Shown: positions 31,525 through 45,100, counted from the first letter of the stretch. The stretch: DNA of 64,000 bases from Otatea glauca (GCA_036346275.1 CM070719.1:19943185-20007184), one strand, 5' to 3'. The notes: generated by a model not told the origin, from the letters alone. A program made the numbers and translations.

Positions 31525-33631
31525 TTTCAACAGGAACGACCTGAGCTTGTTGTAAACTAGGGTGGGGCACATGCTAGGGCTGATAAAAAAGCACGTTAAG
31601 ACTCGAATCAAAATTACTTCGATTATAGTTATTAATAGGTTCAAAATTGAATTGAGTCCATTTTAAGTGAAAAAAGTTTAATGAGACTTGGCTCGTCAGT
31701 AGCTCGTTAACTCGAATTTTAAATAATTAGGTGCAAAATTAGTTGCTTGTCAAGCCGAGTACATGTACAATGAAATCTTCTCTCCCTTTCGGTGCTTTCC
31801 TACCACTATCAAGAACTGCTCCACTACCTGTAAAACACTAGCTAGCTTATCTCCTAGTTGAGACGATGGTCTATAAATATTTGAGTCCTATCACAATTGT
31901 TCTCTGCCTGTATTTGCGATTGAAATATTACTCATGAGTCACTTACATAGTTGCATTTAACCAGTTCTGGTTACTTTTTGAGGGGCTAAAATTTCTGTAA
32001 AAGTTTGATAGATCATGATTCCATGAAAATATAGCCCAGCATTCTCTGCTCAAATGGGCTTTTATTGTTTTGAAGGAACTTAGACTTTTTACCAGCTCTA
32101 AGATGGAGTCTTCGGTCCTACACCATCCGATCGAGCTACGGTGAAAAATCGGCATGCCGTTGCTTTCTGATCTGATGCACGTGTAACTATTTAAGTTGTC
32201 ATCTTCGTTCCTTACTGAAACACTAGTATAGTGCCTGTACTAACGCTACGACGGCAGTACCCCGCTTATCAATTAAATGAGAAGATAAGTATGAATACAA
32301 CACTTAATAATAAAAGAGAAATTTAAAATCTTAAATGAATTTAGAAAGAAAAACAAAACTAAATGGAGGTCGAATGGGCGAAAACGGGCTCCCAAAAGAT
32401 TTTAAATCAAGAAAGAGAAAGAAAAAAGAATTTTCTGATTTTAGATTATTTTTTTGCAGCTTCCACAGAGAGCACAGCGTGCTCTCTGGGCTTGGCCAGC
32501 GCAAGGGGGAGGGAAGGCCAGGGGTGGCCGGCCGGTCGCAGTGGGTCGGCACTGGTGCGGCGAGATCACCGGCGCCTGCGGAGCAGGATTTACGGTTGCG
32601 GTGAATTTCGCCGGGAAAGATGACGGTGATGGCTTGGGTTACCTCCAAAATCCGGCGATCTTTACAAGAGGGAGCACTTGGGGATTTACGCAATGCGATG
32701 GGGTGGAGGAGAGCTCGCCGGCTTTTATAGCCCCGAAACAAGCATATTTATGGAAACCATAATTTGGGATCAAATCAGATTGGGAGGAAATTTTGGCAAT
32801 ACAGCACGAAATTTGGAGAATTAACACCATAGATGGAAAGAGGAGATTTGGTGCGGGATTGATGGAGCTTTAGAGCTTCTTTCTTGCTTTAATGGAGCGA
32901 GGGAAGAGAAGAAGCTTCTTCAGTGCAGGCATTGCACTAGAAAAAGCTACAGGTGAGTTGCCTTCATTTTTTTTAAATATAGAAGGATTTTTGAAAAGAT
33001 AGCACATTAGGTTAAAAAATTCTAGAAACATTCTCAAAAAAACTTTCGATTATTTTGTACTTAATAAAATTATTTTCAAAAAAAATTAAATTATAAATTT
33101 GCCGAGGCACGGCGGCCGCGAGGTCGCTGACCAACAACCTCTCCGCGTCGGCAAAGTCACCGATGGCGACCGTGGAGCCATTGCGGACTGCTGTTCTCCC
33201 GGCATGCCCCCCATCTCCCGTTTCCTTTTTCCAAAGACGTAATGTATGGTCCTTTCCTTTTCCGGGACGTTTGTTTCCTTTTCATTGATTCCAAGACGTT
33301 TGTTTCCTTTTCCTTGTTGATGCTGGAGGTGAGGAAGGTCTTTGTGGGCCACAGGATGATTTCAAAAATATGGAAAAATAAATCAAGGCCACATTGGATC
33401 CGCAAGGAAAAAAGATAAAATTTAAATAAAGGCTCGTCGGCCACCGGTTCCGCGAGAAAAATTGAAAAATTAAGCAAAGACTCACAGACGGTTGGTTCCT
33501 TAGATAAAAAATAAAAACAAAAATTCAACGCTTTCCGTGCGCTGAAATTAGGCTTTATGGGGCTAGATCCTTAAAAAAGTCTCGAGAAGGGTCATATTCG
33601 AAAAAAAAATACGATCACAATGTCAGGACAA
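31525..33631. other. Intergenic region, no gene recognised
   Basis: AT-rich up to 32300, then a GC-rich patch (32480-32620) and another (33100-33180). No frame carries a recognisable domain. A poorly supported short gene is possible around 32330-32800 but nothing is claimed. Confidence 0.4.
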
Positions 33632-33818
33632 TAAAAAATTCAAGTCTTGTTTCCTTGCATGTGGATCCTCCCTGTTTATTTCCTTGTTTGATTCACCCTC
33701 CTTCCAAATATGTAGTACGTACAATTTTGACCAGTAAAAAATTCAAGTCTGGTTTCCTTACATGCGGATCCTCTTTATTTATTTCCTTGTTTGATTCGCT
33801 CTCCTTCCAAATATGTAG
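33632..33818. repeat. 84-bp direct repeat pair
   Basis: Units 33632-33715 and 33735-33818 both run TAAAAAATTCAAGTCT ... TTTATTTCCTTGTTTGATTC ... CTTCCAAATATGTAG with about eight differences, separated by 19 bases. Confidence 0.9.
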
Positions 33819-34807
33819 GTGGGGGAGGTCTGTTGTGGGCCACAGGGATGATTATACACACTAAATAATGGCCATCAGATGTGGGTGAGTAAAACTGAGG
33901 AAAGATCTGAGACGTTCATTTTGATGAATGCAAGTTTTTGGGGACGTTATGCTGGGTGCACGAATATTAGGTCATCTTTAATGAGATGCATTATTTAGGG
34001 TGGACGTAGAAAAAATTGTTTAGGTACATTATAAAGGGGTATAGATGTGGCCTTTGTGCGTACACACTGAATTGAAAAGGAAAACTCCTATTGCTAGATG
34101 CTCTCACCGACATTTGCTGCTGAAGAGGATTAGACAAGCTGCAAAGGCCAGGTCTTTTCCTGGCACATAGAGCATAAAGGCTAAATCTAGCTACTATTTA
34201 GTCCCAGCGTTGCTATGCATGCGAACAAAAGTTTCTTATCAAATACTGTGTAAAACTCGCTTACAAGTGCTTTCATATACATTTTCATGTCAATAGATCC
34301 AGATGCTCTACCATTTTGTTTGAATGGCATTGGTGCCATTACTTCCCTCAACCGGAGATTGGGGAACCGGAATTGGTCCCAAAAGCAGAGGAGGCCAGGT
34401 TCCTGTTTATCTGTGACACTGGTCAAAACCTGTCGGTTTTCCTGGTTGATTTTTTGCAATATTCTGTTTTTCAATATTTGAATTTTGGGATATAAAATAG
34501 GTGCAATTATAAGCCTATTGGTATATAAGATGGACTTAAAAGAGACTTTAGGAAGGTGAACCGAAACCAGGTACCAAAATCAGCCCCAACTGATCTGGCC
34601 TTTTCATGGGAAATCGACCGGTTTTCATCGGTTTTTGGAACCCTACCCTCAACCATGGAATCCAAATGATTGCCGTTGGTCTGATAATATTGGGAGAGTA
34701 TGTTTTAGGAAAAATTGCAAATACTCCCATAAGTAAAAAAAGTGTTTTGACATGTCCCCCCTTCGCGCTCTCTTCCTGCTGACTTAGCTATTTCATCTGT
34801 TGATGTG
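33819..34807. other. Intergenic region before the Copia LTR
   Basis: No gene supported. Loosely related inverted phrases with ACCGGT/CCGGTTTTC occur at 34350-34450 and 34560-34650. Confidence 0.4.
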
Positions 34808-35008
34808 TGTTAACAGACATAGATTCTTATGTAAACTAGATAAGATAGTTGTTGATATTCTGTTCTGAAGCCGTTGCCGAGATGGACTGTTCACCATCTG
34901 GCACGCGCAAGGTTGTTGCAGGTTGTTGTCAATGTAATCTTGGCTAACTACATAAATTATCAGGAGACCAGTTGGCTCTCCTTAAGCTGCCTATCTGTTT
35001 TCTGTACA
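34808..35008 (+). repeat. Copia-A 5' LTR (~201 bp)
   Basis: Runs from TGTTAACAGACATAG to CTGTTTTCTGTACA, immediately before the primer-binding site. The right end is firm. The left TG is chosen by inverted TG/CA ends and is less sure because no second LTR is present. Confidence 0.65.
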
Positions 35009-35021
35009 TGGTATCAGAGCC
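35009..35021 (+). other. Primer binding site, initiator tRNA-Met
   Basis: TGGTATCAGAGCC, complementary to the 3' end of plant initiator tRNA-Met, the standard Copia primer. Confidence 0.93.
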
Positions 35022-35035
35022 ATCCGGCGATCAAC

Positions 35036-37354
35036 ATGACAAGCTCAACATCCACTACCGTGGAAAGCCTGACACTTGTGCCGGCCACGGCATCCATCTC
35101 GACAGGAGTTCTTCCAACTCCATCGTTCAACCACTTCATCAACGTGAAGCTTAATCAGGAGAATTATCTCCTTTGGAAGGCACAGATTGTGCCATATTTG
35201 CATAGCCAGAATCTCCTGGGCTATGTAGATAGCACAATCCAAGCACCGACGACTTACATCACGCAGACCGATGAAGGTGGTGCGCAGCAGGTGCCTAACC
35301 CTACATATGCGCAATGATGCCAACAAGATCAACTTTTTTAGCACCATTCTGTCCTTACTGAGAGAAGGAATTCTCGGTCACATCCTCTTCATGACATCAT
35401 TGGCTGCGGTGTGGCGTGTACTAGAGCAGCTGTTCAGCTCCAAATCGTGGGCGAGGATGATGCAGATCAGGATGCAACATGCAAATCTTCAGAAGGGCGA
35501 GTTTAGCATCACTGAATACTTCCTAAAGGCCAAGTCATTAGCTGACACCATAGCATCTATTGGGCGCCCTCTAGATGAAGATGAAATTGCCACCTACATG
35601 CTTGTAGGTCTCAGCCCGGAGTACGACTCCTTGGTGACCTCAATGACAACATGCACTGAGGTTGTGACCCTGAGCGACTTGTACGCTCACATGATGGGCT
35701 TATAGCTGCTCCATGATAGGAACAATTCTCTCCTGGATGCACCATCTGGGAATAGTGCCTCACGAGGAGTAGCAAAGACAAGGGGTGGGCCGTCCAAGCC
35801 GAGCCATGGTGGTGGCCGCAGAAACCGTGGCTAACCATGGAGAGGATCAAATAAATCCAGCGGTGGCAGTTGCTACAACAATCCGACATGCCAGTTCTGT
35901 GGCAAACACAGTCATGATGAACTCAAGTGCTATCGCCATTTTGACCATAGTTACCAGTCTAAAGATCCACAGGTTGCAGTAGCTGCAAACTCCTCATACA
36001 ACATCGACACAAATTGGTATGTTGATTCAAGTGCAACTAACCACTTAACCAATGATATGGATAGATTGTCGATCATGGAGCGGTACAAGGGAAACAACCA
36101 AGTTCACGTGGCAATGGTTCAGGTTTGTCGATCTCACACATTGGACACTCATTTATCGCTGGTTCATCTCGTCCATTACAACTCAGAAATATACTCCATG
36201 TGCCTAGCATTGACAGAAATCTTCTCTCAGCTCACAAACTTGTAACCGATAACAATGCCATTATTGAACTTCATCCAAACTTTTTTTGTCTAAAGGACCG
36301 AGCCATGAAGACAACTCTCGTGGAACAGCGAAGTAGAGGGGGGCTCTATCCCCTCTCTAGTGCGTGACTGCTCCCAACTCATGGTCATGTGTCTTCTACG
36401 CATGATCATCTCCAATAAAGTGGCCGCACCACTCCTACGCCACGTCCAAGATCGCTGTTGAGCAATGGCATTGCATACTTGGTCACCCGGTGTCGCCCGT
36501 TGTTTCAACAGTTTTGCAATGTCAACACATCTGTAGTGAATCTAATAAAGATCTCCATGTACATCAACTTCCCTATAGTAGTTCTAGTCAGCAGTCCTGT
36601 AGTCCTCTTGAACTTGTTCACTCCGACGTTTGGGGTCCTACAATCACATCTGTAGGAGGGTTTATATACTATGTGAGTTTTCTCGATGATTACAGTCATT
36701 TCACATGGATTTACTTACTCAAAGACAAGTCTAAAGTTCTGAATGTTTTCCTTCAGTTTAAACATCATGTTGAGTGTCAATTTGGCACTAAGATAAAAAC
36801 TATGCAAAGTGATTGGGGAGGAGAATACCAACGCTTGCGTAGTTATCTTGTTTCTTGTGGCATTGGTCATCGTGTGTCGTGTCCTCACACACATCAACAA
36901 AATGGTCTTGTTGAGCGCAAGCATCGCCATATTGTAGAAATGGGGCTTGCTCTTCTTACTCAAGCATCTATGCCGGTTCGTTTTTGGGACGAGGCATTCC
37001 TCACGGTGTGTCATCTTATCAATCATCTTCCAAGTCGTGTTCTTGATGGAGAATCTCCTCTTGCACGCCTTCAAAAAATAGATCATGATTACACCATGTT
37101 CTAGGTGTTGAGTTGTGCCTAATGGCCTAATTTGGGACCTTATAACACTCGCAAGCTTGCATTCCGTTCATGTCAATACATTTTTCTTGGATATAGCAGT
37201 ATGCACAAGGGCTACAAGTGTTTAGATCAGTCCACAGGACGCATATATATATCACGTGATGTCACATTTGATGAGTTCGTATTTCCTTTCTCACACTTGA
37301 CAAACACACATTCTGTTTCTCCTGCTCCAAAATCAAATTCCGTACCCTTGCCCT
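35036..37354 (+). pseudogene. Copia-A gag, protease and integrase
   Basis: Gag starts MTSSTSTTVESLTLVPATAS at 35036 and contains LNQENYLLWKAQIVPYLHS, the UBN2-type gag start. It shifts frame near 35310 (LLREGILGHILFMTSLAAVW). The zinc knuckle CQFCGKHSHDELKC is at 35889-35930. The protease site reads VDSSATNHLT (36021-36050), where the usual DSGAT has Ser for Gly. Integrase (36490-37104) has HSDVWGP, DDYSHFTWIY, SDWGGEY (usually SDNG) and HQQNGLVERK, so the D, D, E acidic residues are present. Stops and shifts occur at 35705, 35832, 36366 and 37104, so it cannot make a polyprotein. Confidence 0.88.
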
Positions 37355-39154
37355 TGAAAGCATCTAGGCACCCATGTTGTTTTGGTTTTAATAATTAATG
37401 ACAACTTTGGTCAATGGACTAATATTTTCCATGAGAATATTGAAAGTAGGTCAATCCCAGGATTGATGACCATGGAAATACCAAGGAAGGCACAAAGGGA
37501 AGATCAATATGTCAAGATCGTGAAAAGGTATAATTATAAGGTTCTTTTTCTAGTCTTTTGTCGATCTTGGAGTCTGGAGAAAAGATCGATTTGCTAGAAT
37601 TAGGGCCGTACTATAAAGAGGGATTTTGACGCTTATTTTGATGTCACTTAAAGTTTAAAGGCTCAAATTACATATTCAAATGGATGCTTGATGATATATA
37701 TGTTCCTAAAATAGAAAATCTTTTTAAAATATATCAAGTCTCTGAAATCGGTGCTACACGCCATGGCAAACGGTGCTACCAGTGCACTCAGAGCACCGCC
37801 CGATGAGGCGGTGTGAAAATTCCAGAGAAGCTCCTTTTGGGGTTCTGGTAGCCCGGTGCTACCACCTATGGGAGCTCGGTGCTACCGGACCATCGGTAGC
37901 ACCGGACATATAACCCGATGTAAAAATCACAAAGGGGTATGTTTTGGGTGTTCTGGTAGCTCGGTGCTACCGCCCATGCTATCCAGGTGCTACCGGACCA
38001 TCGGTAGCACCGGACATATAACCCGGTGTGAAAATCACAGAGGGTATGTTTTTTGGGCACTTTGGTAGCTCGGTGCTACCGCCCATGGTATCCCGGTGCT
38101 ACCGGACCAGCGGTAGCACCGGTCCTCAGCCGAGTGCTTAAATTCCAGAGAGATCAATTTTTGAAGAAGCAAAATAAAAGGGGCCGGTGCTCTCGGCCCT
38201 AGTTGGTGATAGCACGGACCACAATGTAACGGTCTCGGCAAGTGCATTAAATGCACTGTTCTAACCGCTGGAGCTCGAAATGGGCAAAATTCACATTTTT
38301 AGGTGCTACACAGCATGTAGGACCGGTAGCATCGGGCTCCATTTCAACGGCTATAATAGTGCATTTAATGCACTTGCCAGAGACCGTTACATTGTGGTCC
38401 GTGCTACCGCTAACTAGGGCGTGAGCACCGCCCTTTTATTTTGCTTCTTCAAAAATTGATCTCTCTGGAATTTAAGCACCGGGCTGAGGACCGGTTCTAC
38501 CACTGGTCCGGTAGCACCGGGATACCATGGGCGGTAGCACCGGGCTAACAAAGTGACCAAAAAACATACCCTCTGTGATTTTTACACCGGGTTATATGTC
38601 CGGTTCTACCGATGGTCCGGTAGCACCGGGCTCCCATGGGCGGTAGCACCGGGATACCAGAACCCCAAAAGGAGCTTTTCTGGAATTTTCACACCGCCCT
38701 ACTGGGCCGGTGCTACCGCGCACCCGGTAGCACCATGCTACCATGGGCGGTAGCACCGGATTTCCAGAGACTTGATATATTTTAAAAAGATTTTCTATTT
38801 TAGGAACATATATATCATCAAGCATCCATTTGAATATGTAATTTGAGCCTTTAAACCCTAAGTGACATCAAGATAAGCGTCAAAATCCCTCTTTATAGTA
38901 CGGCCCTAATTCTAGCAAACCGATCTTTTCTCCAAACTCCAAGATCGACAAAAGACTAGAAAAAGAACCTTATAATTATACGTTTTCACGATCTTGACAT
39001 ATTGATCTTCCCTTTGTGCCTTCCTTGGTATTTCCATGGTCATCAATCATGGGATTGACCTACTTTCAATATTCTCAAGGAAAATATTAGTCCATTGACC
39101 AAAGTTGTCATTAATTATCAAAACCAAAACAACATGGGTGCCTAGATGCTTTCA
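37355..39154. repeat. 1.8-kb palindrome of two truncated LTR copies
   Basis: TGAAAGCATCTAGGCACCC starts at 37355 on the plus strand and its reverse complement ends at 39154. The two arms (about 37355-38265 and 38345-39154) match through distinctive blocks: GATGATATATATGTTCC, CATCGGTAGCACCGG-type hairpins, and GTGCATTAAATGCAC. The right copy directly follows the polypurine tract and so is the 3' LTR. The left copy is the same LTR 5' part inverted. Both lack the LTR 3' end found at 47342-47461. Confidence 0.9.
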
Positions 39155-39170
39155 ATCTCCCCCTTTTTAG
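39155..39170 (-). other. SIRE-type polypurine tract
   Basis: AAAAAGGGGGAGAT on the minus strand, directly before the LTR start TGAAAGC. Confidence 0.85.
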
Positions 39171-39600
39171 TAATTGATGACAACCTTAAAGTGATAATTG
39201 AATTAAAATTGGTTTTAAGTGAACAATAGGTACAAAAGTTGTTTTGCTTCAAGAGATTGAATGTTAATTATATTCTTGCATCTTGAAACATCAAACTATT
39301 CAATCATGATGTTTTAGAGCGATAACTCCCCCTAGAAATGTGCATATTAATAGAGAGTGAATAGTTGCACATTTAAGAGAAATTTGAAACATTTTGACAT
39401 AGTTTTATTAAAGAATTGAGTCCGTGGATGAACAAGTAATGATATTGAAGCAACAATATTATATTTAAGTTTGCAAGAGCATGAGAATTTTTAAAACAAC
39501 CATAAGTACCACAACAACCACAGGTATCACAAATGTTTAACCACGACATATACAACTATAAGTTTTTTTTAAAAAAACAAACATTCAAAATAACATCCAT

Positions 39601-39688
39601 AGCAACCAAGTATCAACCACATAGCACATCACTTAGTTTCTACTAGCAACCAAGTATCAACCACATAGCGCATCACTTAGTTTCTACT
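39601..39688. repeat. 44-bp tandem duplication
   Basis: AGCAACCAAGTATCAACCAC ... CATCACTTAGTTTCTACT twice in tandem (39601-39644 and 39645-39688), with one difference. It lies between ORF3 and the polypurine tract of the SIRE-type element. Confidence 0.95.
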
Positions 39689-39763
39689 CTTCCACTTTAT
39701 CTTCACTTTTACTCTCCCCCTTTGGCATCAAATACCAAAAGCAAAGAGGATCTTCGATGAGCT

Positions 39764-41238
39764 TCAAGAAGATGGAGGAGCAAGAGGAGGAGGAGGCGGA
39801 GTAGATGGAGGAGCACGAGATCCAGAACGCTGATAAAAGATAGGAACTGACGAACGGAGCTCGAAGATAGATGAATCAATCGAATCCAGTCGTCCTCTGA
39901 CCTCCTCAACCATCTGCCTAGTTTGAGTCTGATACTCCTCTATTCGAGAAAAGCCACTCATCATGTCAAATCTGAGACTTGACAAATTGTTCATTAGATC
40001 ATTCCTCAAACTGTCAAAGAACTGATCATGAGATGCTTACTGAGATGGAGGTGGGGCCTCTGAGGCAACTAGTATCTCCTGCGACTGAGGCTGCTGAGAT
40101 GAAGATTGACCTTGCTGACTGATAGATTGAGGAGCTGCCTCACGGGGTCGATAGGGCTTATGAACACCCCCACAACCCCCTCGAAATCCAGACACCCTCT
40201 TAATAATCTTCATTATATATGGAGCAAGGTAGATCCTTTTACCTTTATCACATGCAGATGAGGCCATCTCCCTAATCATGAAATCTACTACATCAAACTT
40301 ATGTCTGTTCATAATTTTACTCAGAATATTCCAGGCATATCCTCTGATATCATCATAATTTCTGCTCTTGGGTTGAATGGTCACTCTGACAATTCGATTA
40401 ATAAGACTGGCTGATGGAAGAAGGTGCGCCATTTTTCCTGGACGCTTGACTGAAGCCGTTGGTTCGTAGAACTCAAACTTCCTGGCAAGGGGAATAACTC
40501 TATCACTGTGTACACTGGGATAACCATTGTGATGAATTCCCCAGGCCTCTTCAATCTCATTCTTGGTGACTGTGTGCACTGCGGCATCTGTCATCCAAGT
40601 GATAGACTCAAATGACTCAAAAATGTGAAGAGTGGCATAAAATTGTCTAATCAGATCTTCATTATAATCACACTTCTTACTGACAAAATCTGACAGGCCA
40701 GCCCCATGAAATAACTCTGGTACTCCCACAAACAAAGGAATTTTTCTGATATGCTCCCAATTTATCCACTTATGATGAGCAAATTCCTTGTCTTTGTAAA
40801 TTTCATAAAATACTTTTTGCTGAAACATAGTTCTGAATCTGTCCTCAGTGGCACTTCTAGGCAACAAATATTGATTCGCAGTTCTCAAAGAAAAGTATGT
40901 GCACCCTTGATTGACTTCAGATTAGCAGAAGGATCAAAATCATCAAGATTTTCTTCCTCGGACTCCTCTCCACTTTGAGACTTGTCTATTTTCATTGAAT
41001 CACTTGCATCTTCAACTTCAGTTTCTGATAAGGTTTGTTTTCCTTTGGATTTCTTGGAGCTTTCGTCAGCCTTCTGCTTGCTTCTCTTCTCAGCTCGTTG
41101 AAGTCTAGAAGCAATGGGCAAATCATCGTTGCTGTCACTTGCATGAGCAGGAGGGCGACCTCGATTTGCTGCCACTTTTATGTAAGAACCAAATCCTATG
41201 GTCTTAGGCATGATTACTGGATAAAAAGAGGATTTCAA
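39764..41238 (-). pseudogene. SIRE-type third ORF (env-position protein)
   Basis: Three minus-strand segments: 41238-40885 (MKSSFYPVIMPKTIGFG; a KKSKGKQTLSETEVEDASDS acidic and Lys-rich region), 40888-40037 (TANQYLLPRSATEDRFRT; HHKWINWEHIRKIPLFVG; HNGYPSVHSDRVIPLARKF; a Gln/Ser-rich end) and 40009-39764 (SSLRFDMMSGFSRIEEYQTQ; probable coiled coil, then a Pro-rich tail). A single shift joins the first two, and one stop separates the third. I see no signal peptide or clear membrane segment, so an envelope role is not supported by this copy. The middle part resembles 'putative plant transposon protein' domains found beside Copia and gypsy elements. Confidence 0.65.
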
Positions 41239-42194
41239 GGAGTAAGACCAAGGTGATATGCCCTAGAAATAGAGAATTTTGTCAAAAAAACATTTGTGAG
41301 CAAATTTGACTGCAATCCCGGTGCTACCGCCCATGCTAGTTCGGTAGCACGGACTGCAAGCGTGCTACCACAGACAGGACCTGAGACCGGCCGATTCTTG
41401 CTTTAAACAGGAATTTGTTAGAATTCATGATTTTGATTGATTTGATTCAAGGAAAGCGGCATAATAGCATACATATTCCTTATCAAATTCAAATTTATTT
41501 CAACCACAAATTTCAACAAATTTTTCTCACATTTTTCTATTTTCCACACAAACCCTAAAATGATATGAAGATGAAACTTGGGCATGAAAAATCCATAAAT
41601 TTTGAGCTTAAAAAGGTACCTTTGAGAGAGGATCAAGTGGAGAACAAGAAAATTGAGAAGAATCTTGTTTTCTTCGGAGGATTTGGAAGAAATTTGACTG
41701 AGGAAACAAAAGGGGAAAAGGAGAGAGAGAGAAAAGAGGTGGCGCAGTCTGAAGGAGATGAAGGAGACGGTAGCACCGCATGGGACTTATCCCCCAAAAA
41801 CCCGATTAATCCAGTGTTACCGAGGATTTGCCGGTAGTACTGGTCTCTGGTGCTACAGCCCTTGTGTGAGCGGTGCTACCAGACTAAGCAACCAAAAGAC
41901 AAATAAATATCCAGAAAATCCAAAATAGCTTATAAGGTTTCAACATTTTATTTAAGATATACATTGGCATCCCATCCTTATATAAAATTTTTCAGGAACT
42001 TTTAAACTTACCCCTTTATTGAACATGTGGCACTATTTTAAGATTTTCACACACATATATATTTTTTTAAAACCATTGTAGAAGATATAAGATAAAAAAA
42101 CTTCTCCTTAATGTGTGCTATATCTAAAGAATTTAAAGAGCATTAAATAAAATCCAAAAAAATATCCAATAAAAATCAAACATGATACAAATAT
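41239..42194 (-). other. SIRE-type spacer between pol and ORF3
   Basis: Non-coding. Contains LTR-like GGTGCTACCGCCCATG and GGTAGCAC phrases at 41320-41370 and 41770-41880, so LTR-derived motifs are present within the internal region. The rest is AT-rich. Confidence 0.55.
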
Positions 42195-45100
42195 TTAAGC
42201 CACATTTGAGATATCTATGACATTTAATTCATTCCTCAATTTACAGAACCGAGCTTCATCTAAAGGCTTGGTTAGAATATCCGCTAATTGATCTTCAGTT
42301 CTAATGTGACTAATCACAATATCTCCTTTGCTAACATGATCTCTCAAGAAATGATGACGAATTTCTATATGTTTAGTTCTTGAGTGTTGAACGGGGTTGT
42401 TGGCTATTTTAACAGCACTTTCATTATCACATAATAGAGGCACATTTTTAAAATTTATTCCATAATCCGAGCACAACAACTACCGGCGGAAATGTATTCG
42501 GCTTCAGCGGTGGATAGAGCTACAGAATTTTGTTTTTTGGAAAACCACGAAATAAGAGATCTACCAAGAAGTTGGCAATTCCGGGAGGTGTTTTTTCTAT
42601 CCACTTTGCAACCCGCATAATCCGAGTCCGAATATCCAATTAAATCAAAATTAGCACCTTTAGGATACCATAACCCTATATTTGAGGAATGTTTTAAATA
42701 TCTTAGAATTCTCTTAACAACCACTAAATGACATTCTTTAGGGGAAGCTTGAAAACGAGCACACATGCACACACTAAACATAATATCGGGCCTAGATGCG
42801 GTGAGATAAAGTAGACTACCAATCATAGAGCGATAAAGTTTTAAGTCTACCGGTTTACCTCCCTCATTTAGATCAAGATGCCTGTTGGAAGCTATTGGAG
42901 TTTTGATAGGTTTTGAGTCTTCCATGCCAAACCTCTTGAGCAAGTCTTTCACATATTTAGTTTAACTCACGAACGTCCCACTCTTGAGTTGCTTAATTCG
43001 AAGTCCAAGGAAGAAACTTAATTCTCCAATCATTGACATCTCGAATTCCCTAGACATCATATCACCAAATTCTTTGCAAAAGTATTCGTTAGTAGAACCA
43101 AATATAATATCATCAACATAGATTTGGCATACAAAAAATTCCTCATCAATTATTTTTGTAAAGAGTGTTGTATCAACCTTCCCAATTTTGAAGCCTTTTG
43201 AAAGTAAAAAGTCTCTAAGCCGCTCATACCATGCTCTAGGAGCTTGTTTGAGACTATATAGCACCTTAGATAGCTTATAAACATGATTTGGATATTTAGG
43301 GCTTTCAAAACTAGGAGGTTGTTCAACAAATACCAATTCGTATATTTCTCCATTTATAAATGCACTCTTTACATCCATTTGAAATAATTTAATATCAAAA
43401 CAAGATGCAAAAGCAAGATTCTAATGGCTTCTAATCTAGCTACGGGTGCAAAGGTTTTACCAAAATCCAATCCTTTGATTTGAGTGAATCCTTGGGCCAC
43501 TAACCGAGCCTTATTTCTTACCACTATACCATTTTCATCTTGTTTGTTTCGGAATACCCATTTTGTGCCTATTACGTTGTGTTCTTTGGGTCTTCTACTA
43601 AGGTCCAAACATCATTCCGGGCAAAGTTGTTGAGTTCTTCATGCATTGAATTCACCCCATCCGGATCATTTAGAGCTTCATCTATATGAGTAGGTTCAAA
43701 AGAAGATACGAAAGAGTAATGTTTACAAAAAGAAGCGACACGAGATCGAGTTTGAACACCCTTACTAACGTCACCCAATATTTGATCTATTGGATCATCT
43801 TTGGAGAGTCCATGAAGAATTTTTTGAGGTAGAGTGTCAGTTTGTTGATCACTCTCCTTTTCATCCACATCGATGTGTTGAACTTGACTTGGCGTTGCGG
43901 AAGTAGAAGGCTCAACTTTAGTGGATGAAGGTTGATCTTGTTTATCCTCCTTTGGTTTTATGTCTCTAAGCGTCATGTTTTTCATTGATTCCCTTAATCC
44001 TTCTTCACCTACATCATCCAAATTTTCTTGCTCTTCTTGAGAGCCATTAGTTTCATCAAATTCAACATCGCAAGTTTCTTCAACAAAACTTTTATTTTTG
44101 TTAAATACACAATACGCTTTGATATTTGAGGAATATCCAAGCAAGAACCCTTCATCACAACGACTTTGAAATTTAGAAAGTCGAATACTCTTTTTCAAGA
44201 TATAGCATTTGCAATCGAAAACTCGAAAACAAGAAATATTTGGTCTTCTTCCTACAAGAAGTTCATAAGAGGTCTTTTTCAAGAGACGATGCAAATAAAG
44301 CCTATTTGTTGCATGGCAAGCGGTATTAATGGCTTCCGCCCAAAAGCTATCGGAAGTGCCATACTCATCAAGCATAGTTCTTGCCATTTCAATTAATGTT
44401 CGATTTTTCCATTCTACAACTCCATTTTGCTCCGGAGTGTAGGTGGCGGAAAGCTCGTGCTTTATTCCAAGTTCATCACAATAATCTTCAATTTTTGTAT
44501 TTTTGAACTCGGAACCGTTGTCACTACGAATTTTCTTAATTTTAAAATCAAATTCATTTTGAACCATTTTTGCAAAGTTTTTAAAGATACCGGAAGTTTC
44601 GGATTTATCATTAAGAAAGAAAACCCAAGTATATCTTGAATAATCATCAACAATGACCAAACAATAAAAATTTCCTCCAATGCTCTTATAGGTTATTGGG
44701 CCAAACAAATCCATATGTAAGAACTCTAATGGTCTAGATGTGGACATGATACTTTTTGAAGAATGAGAACTAGCAACTTGCTTGCCGGCTTGACAAGCAC
44801 TACAAAGTCTATTCTTCTCAAACTTCACATCTTTCAAGTCCACAACTAAATCATTTTTAAAAAGCTTTTTGATTTGGATCATTCCAACTTGAGCTAGTCT
44901 TCTATGCCATAGCCATCCTAAAGATGTTTTTGCAATTAAACAAGTTTGAATACATGACTCATTTGAGGTGAAATCTACTAAATACAAATTTCCAAATCTA
45001 AAACCTTTGAACACTAAAGAATTATCATTTTCTTTAGAGATCACTACACCATTCTTGGAAAACATGCAAGTAAGAACAAGATCACAAATTTAAGCAACCG

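Noticed and set aside
32331..32741. 136-codon minus-strand frame
   Set aside because: Low-complexity Phe/Ser-rich end, no domain, and overlapping plus-strand frames of similar quality.
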